From: Acanthosepion esculentum
Taxonomy: Eukaryota > Mollusca > Cephalopoda > Sepiida > Sepiidae
Direction of reading: 5' to 3'
Assembly: GCA_964036315.1 (NCBI GenBank)
Contig: OZ038478.1
Span: 140,986,005-141,050,004 of the forward strand
Length of the DNA: 64,000 bases
The translations under genes were made by a program, and so were the position numbers. Of the stretch, positions 11,406 to 21,420 are shown piece by piece. Within the stretch, counting starts at the first letter, position 1. The number at the start of each line of letters is the position of its first letter. The notes beneath the pieces were generated by a model. It saw only the letters and a program-made list of their open reading frames with translations, was not told where the DNA came from and made no database searches.

Positions 11406-11777
11406 GGATTTTGCGAATTACTGTTTTTCGTGGTTTAGTAATTACTGTTTGAATACGGTGTTATTTTGCGATTTGAGACAACTTTGAAGATCAACTGATT
11501 GATAAGTGTTTATTTTGTTACTTTTTTCAGTTTCCAACATAGTTTTTGAAATTTCTTGGTTTTGACTTTTTCGTTTAAGTGTAAATTGTAATATTTTACA
11601 TTTACCTTTCGTTTTCCTTTTTGTTGTATTTATTACCCTCCCCCTATTTTGATTTGCATTTGTTCTTTGGTTGAATTGTTTATTGCCTTGGTTTGTCCCG
11701 TTCTTGTTCCATTTTATTTTGTTTGAAATGATAAAAAGTACTATTTAAAAAAGGAGCAAGAAAAAGAGATATCTTAC

Positions 11778-11816
11778 GTCGACTGTGGTGGTTTTTTAGT
11801 CTCCACCATGGTCGAC
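11778..11816 (+). promoter_or_regulatory. RNA hairpin over LINE ORF1 start, with full Kozak context
   Basis: GTCGACTGTGGTGG (11,778-11,791) can pair with CCACCATGGTCGAC (11,803-11,816). In RNA this is a continuous 14-bp stem with two G-U wobbles and an 11-nt loop. The 3' arm contains the CCACCATGG that starts ORF1, so the start codon would be base-paired. The perfect Kozak context is why I chose this start. Confidence 0.6.
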
Positions 11817-12680
11817 ACAAACAATAAAAAAGTGCCTGATACACCGGTGTCAAATCCGGTGTCGCCAGCAAAATCGGCCTGGGCTCAAGATAGGCCGCTA
11901 AAGAAAGATGGGGAATTTTATGCCAGTGAGAGAAAGAAATTGGAAATCAGTTTCAACGGCAATGAATTCCTCACAATAAAGGACGCCTTCGATGCCGTTA
12001 AAGTGCGAACTATTTCTCTGCTTACTTCAGACGTAAAGAGCCATAGATTAATGGGGGTAAGCAGAGAATGTATGGAGGAGGCTCTGAAATCACTGAATAT
12101 TTGTCCAAAGATTTTGGCCAGAAGGACTAATGCTCTTTGGGATGTCCTTCTCCAGACTGAAGATCAGGCCCGAAGATTAGCGGGAAGTGTTCTAAACACA
12201 AAAGCATTACGATTGCAAACGGAGTATATGGGCACCCTCAGAACGAAAATAACCGTCCACGGAGTGCCGATAGATATTTCCGAAGACCGAATGGGGGCGT
12301 TCTTCTCTAAATATAGGGAAGTGAGCGAAGTAAAGGCCATCTGCAGTAAGGTAGGAATTGACACTGGGCACATGGAAGTTCAAATTACCCTTGACAGGGA
12401 AAATTTCCAAAAGATTCCAAACATTTTGCTCTGCCTCATGTGAAGAATGCTGGTGGTGGTGGAAGGGAGGAAACCACGTTGTTGGTCGTGCGGACAGCCG
12501 GGCCATATGGCAAAGGCGGGACCCAGCAAGAAGGTGCAAGCACAACCAGAACCCACTCCAGTTATAACAGCAGCGACCGCTACCAAAACCGCCGAAACCG
12601 GCAAGGCCTCAAGTGACGGCTGGAAAGAAAGTGGTGGCAAAGGGACGAAAATCCAAAACAAGCCTCCTGTCCCCCCCTAA
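11808..12680 (+). pseudogene. LINE ORF1, N-terminal part with CCHC zinc knuckle
   Basis: ORF1 of the Tx1-clade element, a nucleic-acid-binding protein of the LINE ribonucleoprotein. The frame starts at ATG 11,808, is open for 211 codons, meets a TGA at 12,441, and continues in the same frame to 12,680. The RNA-recognition-like middle (TLRTKITVHGVPIDISEDRM) is followed by a zinc knuckle CWSCGQPGHMAKA whose fourth ligand is Gly instead of Cys. A C-run near 12,673-12,678 probably marks the next frameshift. The single internal TGA and the lost Cys indicate decay of a once-continuous ORF. Confidence 0.75.
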
Positions 12681-12783
12681 AGGAGGCTTCTCCCAAAAAG
12701 AAGCAGCGGACTGACAAAGAGAAAGAGAGTCGGAAGAAAGAAGAAAAAAAAAGCAACACCAACCAAAGCAACCCGAAGTCCAG

Positions 12784-13607
12784 ATGGAGGTAGAAGACCT
12801 ACCTACAATGCGGTCCTCCTCTTTGAAGAGGAACAGGGAAGAGGACGAAGAAGAAGTTCCTACCAAAAAGCATACAGCACAAAACAGAACGGGGAGGAGC
12901 CGGGAAAAATCCAAATGCGCATCAACCCCGGTATCTCCAGAAAGGTTAATTGCTGTGCCTGTACCTAGGAGTCTCCCCCATCACTCTCACGTATGCCACT
13001 CCCTACTCCCACTCCCACTCCCACACAATCACCCACCCCCATGTCATCGGATGCGTCCCCTAACCAGCCTACATCCATTCTCCCGTCCATTCCCTCCCCA
13101 CCAGACCCAGATAGTGTTAAGAAAAAAAAAGAGACTCTTTAAAAGAGCAGAAGACATATGCAGAGTGGATAGGATGGAGCTGGAAAAAACTGTTCTTCCA
13201 GGAAAAAATCCCTTCTAGGTCCACTCTATAAACTCTCTTCCATTGACAACATGTCGGTGGAAGACCCGCAGAACTTTCCAGGGGCCCCAGGGGTGATTGC
13301 CCTCATCAGGGATGCGGAGAAGCATCTACAAGTGTGGGCCCACATGTTCGAAGCCAAAGAAGCTTTCCCAAATCTGAGAATAGTAGAGTTTGGGTCTCCT
13401 GACCTCACCAAGATGCACGGCTTCTGTGCAGGGAGGGTCCCGGTGCGTCTCCACCCCTCACTATACAGGGCCTTAAAATTAACATACCCTACGGACGTCG
13501 GCGGGATTGTCTCGGAAGGACGGATGACGTCGGAGCTCGGCAGGGGAAGCCTGGGACAAACCGTCGGGGTCCTGTCACCTGCAGATTTCCGCCCCGTATG
13601 TGCTTAG
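12784..13607 (+). pseudogene. LINE ORF1, C-terminal part (frameshifted)
   Basis: Two further frames follow ORF1. One (12,784-13,218) is acidic then basic and Pro-rich, containing KRNREEDEEEVPTKK. The other (13,251-13,607, 118 codons) contains HLQVWAHMFEAKEAFPNLR and YPTDVGGIVSEGRMTSELG. I read these as the C-terminal part of the same ORF1, because they fill the gap before ORF2 with the same base composition and similar segments end ORF1 in related elements. The function of this part is unknown. The frame changes at about 12,680 and again before 13,251. Confidence 0.6.
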
Positions 13608-13650
13608 GTTCTTGCATTAACTCTCGTTTTTATTTTTGCAGGCCTAGGAA

Positions 13651-14208
13651 ATGGAAATAAAGATAGCCAGTTTGAATGTGAAGGGCTTGAGTGATCGGTG
13701 TAAGGCTGTCCACCTGCTTCGGGATCTCTTGTCCTTCGGCCTGGATGTTGCCGCGATCGAAGAGACCCATTTTGTTTGCACTTCCGATGCGTGTGTGCTG
13801 GAGTATGTCTTTGTCATCTATTCTGCATATGGGGACCGGTGTGCCAGAGGAGTTTCTTTGTTGGTCAGACGTACTCTCGATGCGAAGGTGGACCTTGTGC
13901 ATACCGATGCCGAGGGCCGGTTAATCGTTGCCGAAATTGCCGTGAAAAGTGGTTCGTTTCGGGTCGTTGCGATTTATGCGCCCAACGACTGGGAGGAGCG
14001 GGGTTCCTTTTTTCGCCGGTTGGGGCCGTTCCTAGTTGATTCATCGCGCCTAGTTTTAATGGGGGACTGGAATGCCATCCTGAACCCCAAGTTAGACAAG
14101 GGGCGGGGCGCTAGAGGGTGTAGGGGCGATCGTAGCCTGGTCAATCTGATCGACGATTATTGTCTCGTCGATAGATACCGGGTCGATCATCCCAAGGGGG
14201 AAATGTAG
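13651..14208 (+). pseudogene. LINE ORF2, APE-type endonuclease domain
   Basis: Starts ATGGAAATAAAG at 13,651, 43 bp after the ORF1 stop. The 185 codons show the apurinic-type endonuclease series: IASLNVKGL at the N-terminus, IEETH (the catalytic Glu motif, residues about 36-40), IYAPNDW and GDWNAIL. This nuclease nicks the target to prime reverse transcription. A TAG at 14,206 truncates it. The same frame reads on (MWAQSWPSVKVVSYIDRML), so this is a nonsense mutation in a continuous ORF2. The closing SDH-type motif is not clear in this copy. Confidence 0.85.
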
Positions 14209-14790
14209 ATGTGGGCTCAAAGCTGGCCGTCTGTCAAGGTAGTTAGCTACATTGACAGAATGTTAGTTGGTAAAGCCGACATAGACTTGTTAGATTGTCC
14301 CACGTTCCACTGGGTAGGCTACACGGATACAAACTCGTTTGTGCCCGTGTGGCGTTAGAACATAAGCCTAGAATGGCTGGCTACTGGAAGTTCAATCTGT
14401 CTTTACTGGGCAGGCGGGACTTTCAGAGGCAGCTAACTAGTGTAGTGCAGCGGGAGCAAGTGGGGGCGGTTATCGGGCATAAGTGGTGAGAGCGACTTAA
14501 GGATAGAATTAGTTCTTTCACCACTGATTTCAGCAAACGGCTCGCTGTAGATAAAGCTGAAAAGGTGAAGACGCTTAAGGCTAATTTTTCCCGGGCGGAG
14601 ACTGGAGGGGGTCCGCTAGAGATAGCCCTAGCTAGGGAGGCCCTGCAGCGCTCGAATAGCGATCGCTACGTGGGTCAGGTAATTAGGCATAAGCTAAGTA
14701 AGATGTCTTCTGAAGCTGTGAACCTGGGCGCAGATCTGCGTCGGGAAGAAGCCCGTGGTGATCGTTACATTCGTCAAGTCAAAACTCCGG
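14209..14790 (+). pseudogene. LINE ORF2, linker between endonuclease and RT
   Basis: After the TAG the ORF2 frame continues to about 14,335, where a single-base change moves it to another frame (HKPRMAGYWKFNLSLLGRRDFQRQL). That frame has a TGA at 14,488, then LKANFSRAETGGG and QRSNSDRYVGQV. A second shift at about 14,790 restores the original frame. The two shifts compensate. Such linkers usually connect EN and RT in Tx1/L1 proteins. Confidence 0.7.
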
Positions 14791-15798
14791 AAGGGGCGTA
14801 CTCTGCGGTCGACTGGCGATATGTGCGAGGCGTTTCGGCGGCATTTCGAGAGCCGCTTTACCAAGGAGCCTGGTCTCCGTGAGGAGGAGTTTCGCAGCTA
14901 TTTGGCTGACTTTCCTCGGCTTGCGCCGACTGAAGCAGCTAGCTGCGAGGGAGAGATCACGGAGGGCGAAGTCTACGAGGCACTGATGAAGGTCGGCAGA
15001 GGAAAGTCGCCCGGTCTGGATGGTTTGCCTTATGAATTGTACTTGAGGCTGTCGCACATCTTTGTTCCGATTTTGACAGCATTGTTCAACAACTGGTTTC
15101 AGTCGGGGTCCATCCACAACCGCATTTCCAGGGGTGTGATCACTCTGTTGAAAAAATGCAATGGTGTTGGGGGTAAACTAGACGATTACAGGCCCATAAC
15201 TCTGCTAAACACAGAGTTAAAGATTATGGCCAAGATCCTGCAGGAGCGTTTGCAGTCAGTTGCCAAGTATCTGTTAGGACCCGAGCAGACTTGTTCTGTG
15301 AGGGGCCGAACAATTCAGAGCAACCTGCATTTGATCCGCACGATCCTAGAGGGCGTAAAAGACGACGAAGAAGCCGCGCTGATCAATTTGGATCAGTCCA
15401 AGGCATTTGATAGAGTCGACCATCGCTACCTTGCTACTGTCCTGCAGGACGCCGGATTCGCACCCGACTTCTGCCGCTGGATTAGCCTCCTGTATTGCTC
15501 CCCCAGTGCTGTGGTACAGGCGAACGGAAAGTTGCCCGGCGCTTTTGTTCTGTCGAGGTCGGTTCGTCAGGGTTGTCCGCTGTCGCCTCTCCTTTATGCT
15601 TTGGCGTTGGAGCCTCTCCTTCGCCGGCTGAAGGACGAGACGTTCAGTCCGGCCCTACGCAGTATCGCCGTTCCTGGAGGGTCTCGAGCCAGGGTTTCCG
15701 CGTACGCCGATGACGTATCTGCTTTCGTGTCGTCCCGCGGCGACATTGAGGCGGTACAGAAGGCGCTTGATCGGTACGCGAAGGTGACAGGGGCCTAG
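14755..15798 (+). pseudogene. LINE ORF2, reverse transcriptase domain
   Basis: 347 open codons carry all core RT motifs: GKSPGLDGLPYELY, the DDYRPITLLNTELKI segment, INLDQSKAFDRVDH (first catalytic Asp), SVRQGCPLSPLLYALALEPL, and SAYADDVSAF (catalytic Asp pair). The order and spacing are those of L1/Tx1-clade LINEs, and the RQGCPLSP motif is typical. The domain itself has no stop; a TAG at 15,796 ends it and the same frame continues beyond. It would copy LINE RNA at the nicked target. Confidence 0.9.
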
Positions 15799-16726
15799 AT
15801 AAACCGCGACAAGTTGTCCGGCTTGCGGTTAGGTGCCTGGAATGGGCGTGATCTTCCAGGCCGCTTCGGTTGGACGGACGGTCCTGTCCGTATTCTTGGA
15901 GTGTGATTTGGACCCGACCTCCAGCTGGAGAAGAATTGGTCAGAAGTACTAGCATGGATCGGTTCTGCCGGCAAGACTTGGAATCGACGGAGGGTGTCTG
16001 AGAAGGGCAGGGCGGACGTGTATATTACATACATTTTCACCCTGGTTCTTTATCGATTGTCAGTACTTCATCTCTGTAAGGCCCACAAGAAGGCGCTCGA
16101 GCGATCGCTATCCTCCATTTTATGGAGTGGACGCGGTAACAGGGTCGACAGACGAGTCTGCACTAAACGTCCGTGTCATGGGGGGCTGGGAATGCCTCAC
16201 TTGCTGAGTCACATCCGTGCCTTTCGGTTGGCTTTCCTATGCCGCGCATTGACTAGAGGAGATCCGATTCTGGAGGAGATTGTTAGGGACGCGTTCCCTG
16301 GCCTTACTATCAGTCCCCCCATCTCGAGGGTTGAGCGCCGTCAAAGACCCCGGGATCAATCGCTTTTCCTCCGCGAGTGTCGGTTAGACTTGAATGCTAT
16401 TCCGCGGTCCAGTGATCTGTCACGGCCTAGGAAAGTCTTCTATAGGGGATTAGTGAAGGGGCGCGTGAACGATTCCCTACGTGATACGCTCTGCTTGTCG
16501 GAAGAGGAGTATCGCTCCTACTGGTCTTGTGCGCCAGCGGCGGATTATCTCAGTAACCCTGAGTTTTCGCTTACCTGGCGATTGGCTCGGAATCGGATTT
16601 GCCAGACTGTGAACGGTGTGGTCTTGGTTTAGAAGAATCGTCTTCGCACGTCTTCTACCATTTCCCCCGGGTCCGCCCCTTATGGAACCATGTCGGCGAG
16701 CTGACGGCTCGTCCCGCTCCCGAATA
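15799..16726 (+). pseudogene. LINE ORF2, C-terminal region
   Basis: The ORF2 frame continues after the TAG (INRDKLSGLRLGAWNGRD), meets a TGA near 15,904, and is open from 15,994 to 16,632. It includes the CTKRPCHGGLGMPHL segment seen after RT in L1/Tx1-type proteins. A frameshift near 16,590 leads to DCERCGLGLEESSSHVFYHF, a remnant of the C-terminal zinc-binding motif with its last ligand changed. The reconstructed end is a TAA near 16,726. Confidence 0.75.
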
Positions 16727-17599
16727 ACTCGTGTCCATTGATCGCGCATATGCGTGTGACAATGTGTCGCCCCGTATTCCGGGGTGAAACGAATGGTGTT
16801 TCTGACACTGCTAGCCACGGCTGAATGGTGATATGGACGACGCGCATGCAGGAAGTCTTGCGAGGCAATAGTCTTTCACATCAGGATCTAATCCGATTCT
16901 TTGAGCATCAGCTCAGGATGAAGATTAGAACTGATAGAAAACGATTGCATTCGATAGTCTTCAACTAAAGGTGGGTAAAAAAGGCGAGCTTGGTTGGTTT
17001 GAACGGGGCTAGCCTTGATTTTCTTTTTTAGGTCAATCTAAGTCACATCGGGGTGGTTTTCTGTGGAACCCTCCCCTTGTTTAGGTTAGACAAGCTTAAG
17101 TGTACCTAGTTAATGTGAGTAAGTGTTGTTCCCGGCCTGTTTCCCGGCTATTTTTTTAGTTATGATCCAAGTCGAGATTCCCAACCTCCCCAGTTTGTTT
17201 TGCCCCCTCCCCCCTTTCATCTCGACTAGGTCAGCCTTTTATTTCCCCATGTCCGGGTTATTTTATCTCTTTCCCACTCCCTTAGCGAGAGTGTTTCTTG
17301 ATTCTGTCCTCTGGGCAGAATACAGCGGCGTCTCTATTTTGAGGGTTGGACGGGCCCCAATAACACAAATTATGTTTAGTTTATATATTCGTTGAGTTAT
17401 TAGTATGTTATTGCGTTCATCTCCCTCCCCACTTTCATCTTTTCATTATTAGAATTTTAATGTATTTTATTATCATCAAAATTTTTATCGTGTGGGGCGC
17501 GTTTTTTTAGCTAGGTATAGGATAGTAAGTTATGACCAGCCTTCACCCCTCCCATTTTTCGGCCTTGTGCCACATTTGTTGCATTCCAACAAAAAATAA
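16727..17599 (+). other. LINE 3' UTR
   Basis: Non-coding and C/T-rich in places, with no ORF motif. Its last part (TCGGCCTTGTGCCACATTTG) resembles the 3' part of the adjacent SINE (CCGACCTTGTGTCACAACCTG). A shared 3' end is what lets a LINE's reverse transcriptase copy a SINE. It ends ACAAAAAATAAA against the target repeat. Confidence 0.6.
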
Positions 17600-17619
17600 A
17601 GAGGCGAATCAAGAGATTC

Positions 17620-17873
17620 GCCTCTCCGATACAGGCCGGTCGCAGAGATTCGTCCCTGCGCTGGTAGTATCGCGGCTACGTCTGACTAGCTATGACCAGC
17701 TCTGACCAGCTTGGACAAGATCTGACCAGCTATGACTAGCTATGACCAGCTAAAGACCAGCTAAAGCCAAAGCACTGCGGGCCGGGTGAAAACTCGGGTC
17801 CATTCCCTCTCCCTTCCCACGTTAAACCCCGACCTTGTGTCACAACCTGGCCCTGTGGGAGGTCAATAAATCC
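17620..17873 (+). mobile_element. SINE, copy D (5'-truncated), inserted at the LINE target
   Basis: 254 bp are flanked by AGAGGCGAATCAAGAGATTC on both sides (17,600-17,619 and 17,874-17,893). It holds a GCAG..GATTCGTCCCTGC hairpin, a run of about 10-bp units of the form GACCAGCTAT, a conserved hairpin (GGGCCGGGTGAAAACTCGGG), and a 3' part ending GGGAGGTCAATAAATCC. Three related copies lie at 41,808-42,577. It lacks the first ~60 bp present in those copies. It has no protein-coding capacity. The SINE label is inferred from its size, structure and LINE-like 3' end. Confidence 0.75.
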
Positions 17874-18068
17874 AGAGGCGAATCAAGAGATTCATCTAGA
17901 GACTCTGCCCGACTGCGACTTAGTCAACACATTCTCCAGGAACGGTCTTCCCAGGGATATACGAAAGACTATATATAAATATTGTGTACACTTTCTTGTT
18001 TCAATACATTTTGTTCTAAGTACATTTTGTGTTGCATTATTATTCCATGCATTAGTCAAGTTTCAACA
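17874..18068 (+). repeat. Gypsy copy 1, 5' LTR, right part
   Basis: Begins with the third copy of the 20-bp target string, then matches 23,031-23,205 of the 3' LTR. It ends TTTCAACA and is followed at once by TGGCGACGAAGTAG. Confidence 0.95.
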
Positions 18069-18069
18069 A

Positions 18070-18087
18070 TGGCGACGAAGTAGAACG
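18070..18087 (+). promoter_or_regulatory. Putative primer-binding site of Gypsy copy 1
   Basis: TGGCGACGAAGTAGAACG starts one base after the LTR end, the standard position for a tRNA primer site, and its leading TGG would pair with a tRNA CCA end. The same site follows the 5' LTR of copy 2. I have not assigned the tRNA. Confidence 0.65.
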
Positions 18088-18766
18088 AACCATACGGAAA
18101 AAAAAAGAATTAATATTTGAGAGTTTTCAACAATTGGGACAAGTCATTGAAAAACCCAGGCTGAAAAAAAAAACTTTATTTTTTAAAAATCCAACAGTTA
18201 ACGTAACGACGAAGGATTCTGAACTTCTGGATATGTAGAACTCGTTAAAGGACGACTAAGCATAAAGGAAAGTTCACTCAGAAAAATTTGAAAGGTGTCG
18301 TAAACGAATAACGGTGATTTTAAATTGAAAAAATTATCTACAACGAGACACCCGCTAAAAAGAAAAAAAATTGGCCTACTACAAAACATGCATGGAAGTA
18401 AAAGGAGCTCCAATATACCGTGTCGACTTTGAAAGGTAACTAACTTTAAAAAATTATTTTGTTTGTTTGTTCAACAATATAGTGACAAATTACCTCTGAT
18501 AATAAAATCAGAAGTTGTCATTAAAATACGCGAACAGAAGTCGAAAACGAAAAAGAAAGTCCGACGGTCTCTGTTCACAATAAAAAAAAAATAATTAAAA
18601 AAATAAAATAAAATACCAAAGTTGATTATCACGGGTTTGAATGTAAAAGCAAGTCATAAAATAGAAAAGTCGTACGTTGTTTCGATTTTCTGGTCAGCTT
18701 ATATGATATCCGTGGATACACAAATTAAAAGTATATTCTTTGTTGCATGAACACTATCAGCTAAAG
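18088..18766 (+). other. Gypsy copy 1 leader (5' untranslated)
   Basis: About 680 bp of A-rich non-coding sequence between the primer site and gag. It is closely matched by 42,914-43,549 in copy 2, which shows it belongs to the element. Confidence 0.75.
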
Positions 18767-19858
18767 ATTGATGAACTATCCAAAGTCATATCTGAATTAT
18801 TCAAATCCCAGCAGTTGAGTCAACAACATCTGCATGAACAGTTTGCCTCATTAATAAAGAAACAACAGATAGCACAGCAGAAATATCAAGAAAACCAAGA
18901 GGAAAGACTTTTAGAAATTCAAAAGTTAACACTGGAGAAATTAAACAACTATCAGCCAAATGAAGGAAATTCTTCATATTCTAATAACACCATATTTAAT
19001 TCGCTCGAAACTTTCAACTATGTGCCAGACGAAGAAAAAACGTTTGAAGCGTACTTTAAACGATATGAAGATATTTTCTACACAGACTGTGAAAACTGGT
19101 CGAATTCAAGAAAAGTCAGTCTATTACTAAGAAAGCTAGGTACAGCAAGACATAGCAAATTTGTAGATTTTATTCTACCGAGAAAAACAACTGAATTGGA
19201 ATTCTCGGAAACAGTGAAATTGCTAAAAGAGCTGTTTGGAGCAAATATGTCGCTTTGTCATAAGCGATGGTTATGCATGAATGTCTCTAAATCCGACGAT
19301 CAGGATTACTTAACATATGCATCTATAGTGAATAGACATTGTGACAATTTCAGATTGGCAGAGATTACGGTTGAAGAATTCAAGTGTTTAATTTTTGCTC
19401 AAGGACTGGTATCCAGTAAGAGTGCCGAAATAAGACGTAGACTTTTGTCTAAACTCGAATCTAAACAAAACCTTACCCTGAATAAGTTAGCAGAGGAGTG
19501 TCAACGGGCCGTAAGTTTAAAGAAAGAGTCTCAAAAAATCGAAGAAGCTGGCATTGCTTATATTACAAAAATAGAAAAACAGTCAAATTACCCATCAGAA
19601 AATAATTGGAGTAAAAATTCGGCGTATTTTAAAAATAGACAAGAAAAATTAAATAAAAAGAACGAGGATGAAAAAAAGGTCCCACCATATAATGGCAGAC
19701 GTTGTAACGAAAGACACTTGGAGGTAAATTGCCCATATAGAAATAAGAAATGTTTCATGTGCCACAAGAATGGTCACAAAGGATCGTGTGTAAAACGAAA
19801 AAATTCAATAGCCGAATTAGACAAACAAATTCGAATATCAAATCAGATAGAGATTTGA
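18767..19858 (+). pseudogene. Gypsy copy 1 gag
   Basis: Gag structural polyprotein. It has an N-terminal Gln/Lys-rich coiled-coil-like stretch, then a capsid-like region (FNYVPDEEKTFEAYFKRYED, then NWSNSRKVSLLLRKLG), then a basic tail and zinc-knuckle region (CPYRNKKCFMCHKNGHKGSC). The expected start codon (ATG at 43,550 in copy 2) is ATT here at 18,767, so copy 1 has lost its gag start, and no nearby in-frame ATG replaces it. A one-base loss near 19,790 (copy 2 has one more T) shifts the frame out of pol. In copy 2 the knuckle runs straight into protease, so gag-pol was probably one frame. Confidence 0.85.
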
Positions 19859-20265
19859 GGAAATATGTGACGACTGAAATATTTAAAAAGAATATCAAAT
19901 TTCAACTCGATTCGGGTTCAGATGTAACAATAATGAACTATAAAACATGGAAAACTTTAAAAAGGCCTACAATAATGACGTCAACGAAACTCGCTCGAGC
20001 GGTAACTGGAAAGGAAATTAACTTCGAAGGCGAGGTTGTACTTCCCATGAAATTGAACGGGATCGTTAAAAAAATAAGTTTTCATTCTGAAAAATGGAGA
20101 AAACTTGATGGGTACAGAAAAGTAGAAAGTAATACGCAAACAAGACAGGACATTAAAGATGAATTAAAGAAAAAATTTCCGGAAACCTTCAAACCTGGTC
20201 TTGGAAGATGTAACAAGTTTGAAGCTAAATTTGAATTAAAGGAAAATACTATGCCAATTTTTTAA
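19791..20265 (+). pseudogene. Gypsy copy 1 protease region
   Basis: Retropepsin-type aspartic protease: FQLDSGSDVTIM carries the active-site Asp-Ser-Gly. Compared with copy 2, this copy has lost 2 bp near 20,072 and about 50 bp near 20,110, removing the LLGTDFIETF segment. The frame then has an extra T at about 20,262 (TTTTTT), giving a stop before RT. The protease cannot be functional. Confidence 0.85.
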
Positions 20266-20278
20266 AAAGAAACGTAAC

Positions 20279-20980
20279 GTGCCTTTCGCAAGTGTAGAGA
20301 AAGTTAACGGAGAACTTGATAGGTTGAAAAAAATGGGAATTATTGCGAAAGTAGAATCTAATTCATGGGCTGCGCCGATTGTGTGCATAAAAAAGAAATC
20401 AAACCAAATCAGAGTCTGCGTTGATCTTTCGACAGTGTTGAACTCGGTAATTAAGGACTACCATTACCCGGTACCGAGTCCGGAGGAGATTTTTAACAAG
20501 CTAAATGGCGGAGTGATATTTTCAAAAATCGACTTATCAGATGCCTATCTCCAAATTCCCGTCGAAGAAGAATGTTCGAAGTTACTAGGGATAAACACGC
20601 ATAGAGGTTTATTCAAGTACAACAGGCTTCCCTTTGGTATTAAAGTGGCACCAGCCATTTTTCAACAAGCTATGGACGTCATGTTGAATGATTTAGACTT
20701 TGCGTGTGCCTACTTAGATGACATCATAGTAACGAGTGCAAACGTCGACGAACATCGAGTGCACCTCAATCAAGTATTTAAAAAGATTCAGGACTTTGGA
20801 TTTAAAGTCAAAGAATCAAAGTGCGAATTTGGTTTAGAGGAAATTAAGTATTACGGTCACATAATCAACAAAAATGGCAGATTTCCAGATCCGGAAAGGT
20901 CCATTGCGATTAGAGACATGCCGACGCCCACTAATGTGGCGACACTACAGAGTTTTCTGGGGCTCGCAAACTATTACTAG
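20279..20980 (+). pseudogene. Gypsy copy 1 reverse transcriptase
   Basis: 233 open codons with the LTR-type RT series: WAAPIVCIKKKSNQIRVCVD, FSKIDLSDAYLQIPV (first catalytic Asp), NRLPFGIKVAPAIFQQAMD, and AYLDDIIVTS (catalytic Asp pair), then YYGHIINKNGRFPDPE and FLGLANYY at the connection to RNase H. The domain looks intact, but is cut off from protease upstream and stops at 20,978, where copy 1 loses the phase into RNase H. The whole domain is deleted from copy 2. Confidence 0.95.
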
Positions 20981-21420
20981 TGTTCATTAAAGGAATGTAC
21001 AATCTAAGAGCTCCGTTGAATGAATTACTAAAAAAAGACAAGGCATGGGGATGGACGGTAGAATATCAGAAAGCCATTGATGAAATAAAGAAAATGCTTA
21101 CGTCCGACCTCTTTTTAACCCATTACAATCCAAAACTTGATATTGTAGTGGCAAGTGACGCTAGTTCATACGGGGCAGGAGCGTGTATTCAACACATAAT
21201 GCAAAAAACCAATTGCACATGCTTCGAGAGCATTACTCCCAGGAGAACGAAGTTACTCACAGATAGAAAAAGAGACGCTGAGTATCATTTTTGCCATAAC
21301 ACAATTTCATAGATACATCTACGGCAGACATTTTATGTTAGAAACGGATCATAAACCTCTGATCACTATTTTGGTTCAAAGAAAGGGTTACCCGTTTATA
21401 CGGCAAATCGACTGTTGAGA
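20980..21420 (+). pseudogene. Gypsy copy 1 RNase H
   Basis: The tether (RAPLNELLKKDKAWGW) is followed by VVASDASSYGAGACI, the first Asp motif of Gypsy RNase H. After 21,312 the frame is broken. A neighbouring frame gives RYIYGRHFMLETDHKPL, the third-motif region, so at least one indel lies at about 21,280-21,310, and another before 21,415. Confidence 0.85.

Larger units (their letters stand above)
11406..17599 (+). mobile_element. Tx1-clade non-LTR retrotransposon nested in Gypsy 5' LTR
   Basis: A 6.2-kb insertion is bounded by the 20-bp direct repeat AGAGGCGAATCAAGAGATTC (11,386-11,405 and 17,600-17,619). It has a 5' UTR of about 400 bp, ORF1 with a zinc knuckle, ORF2 with an APE endonuclease and RT, a GC-rich 3' UTR and a short A-rich end (ACAAAAAATAAA). 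The endonuclease and RT resemble the vertebrate Tx1 / L1-Tx1 clade, whose known members (Tx1L, Keno, Dewa, Kibi) are sequence-specific. It is full-length or nearly so, but inactivated by several stops and frameshifts. Its GC content is well above the host DNA. Confidence 0.85.

Noticed and set aside
11386..17893. Three copies of the 20-bp string as a composite-transposon or attachment-site system
   Set aside because: Position and content fit ordinary LINE/SINE target-site duplications in an LTR, with an empty-site reference at 23,011-23,030.
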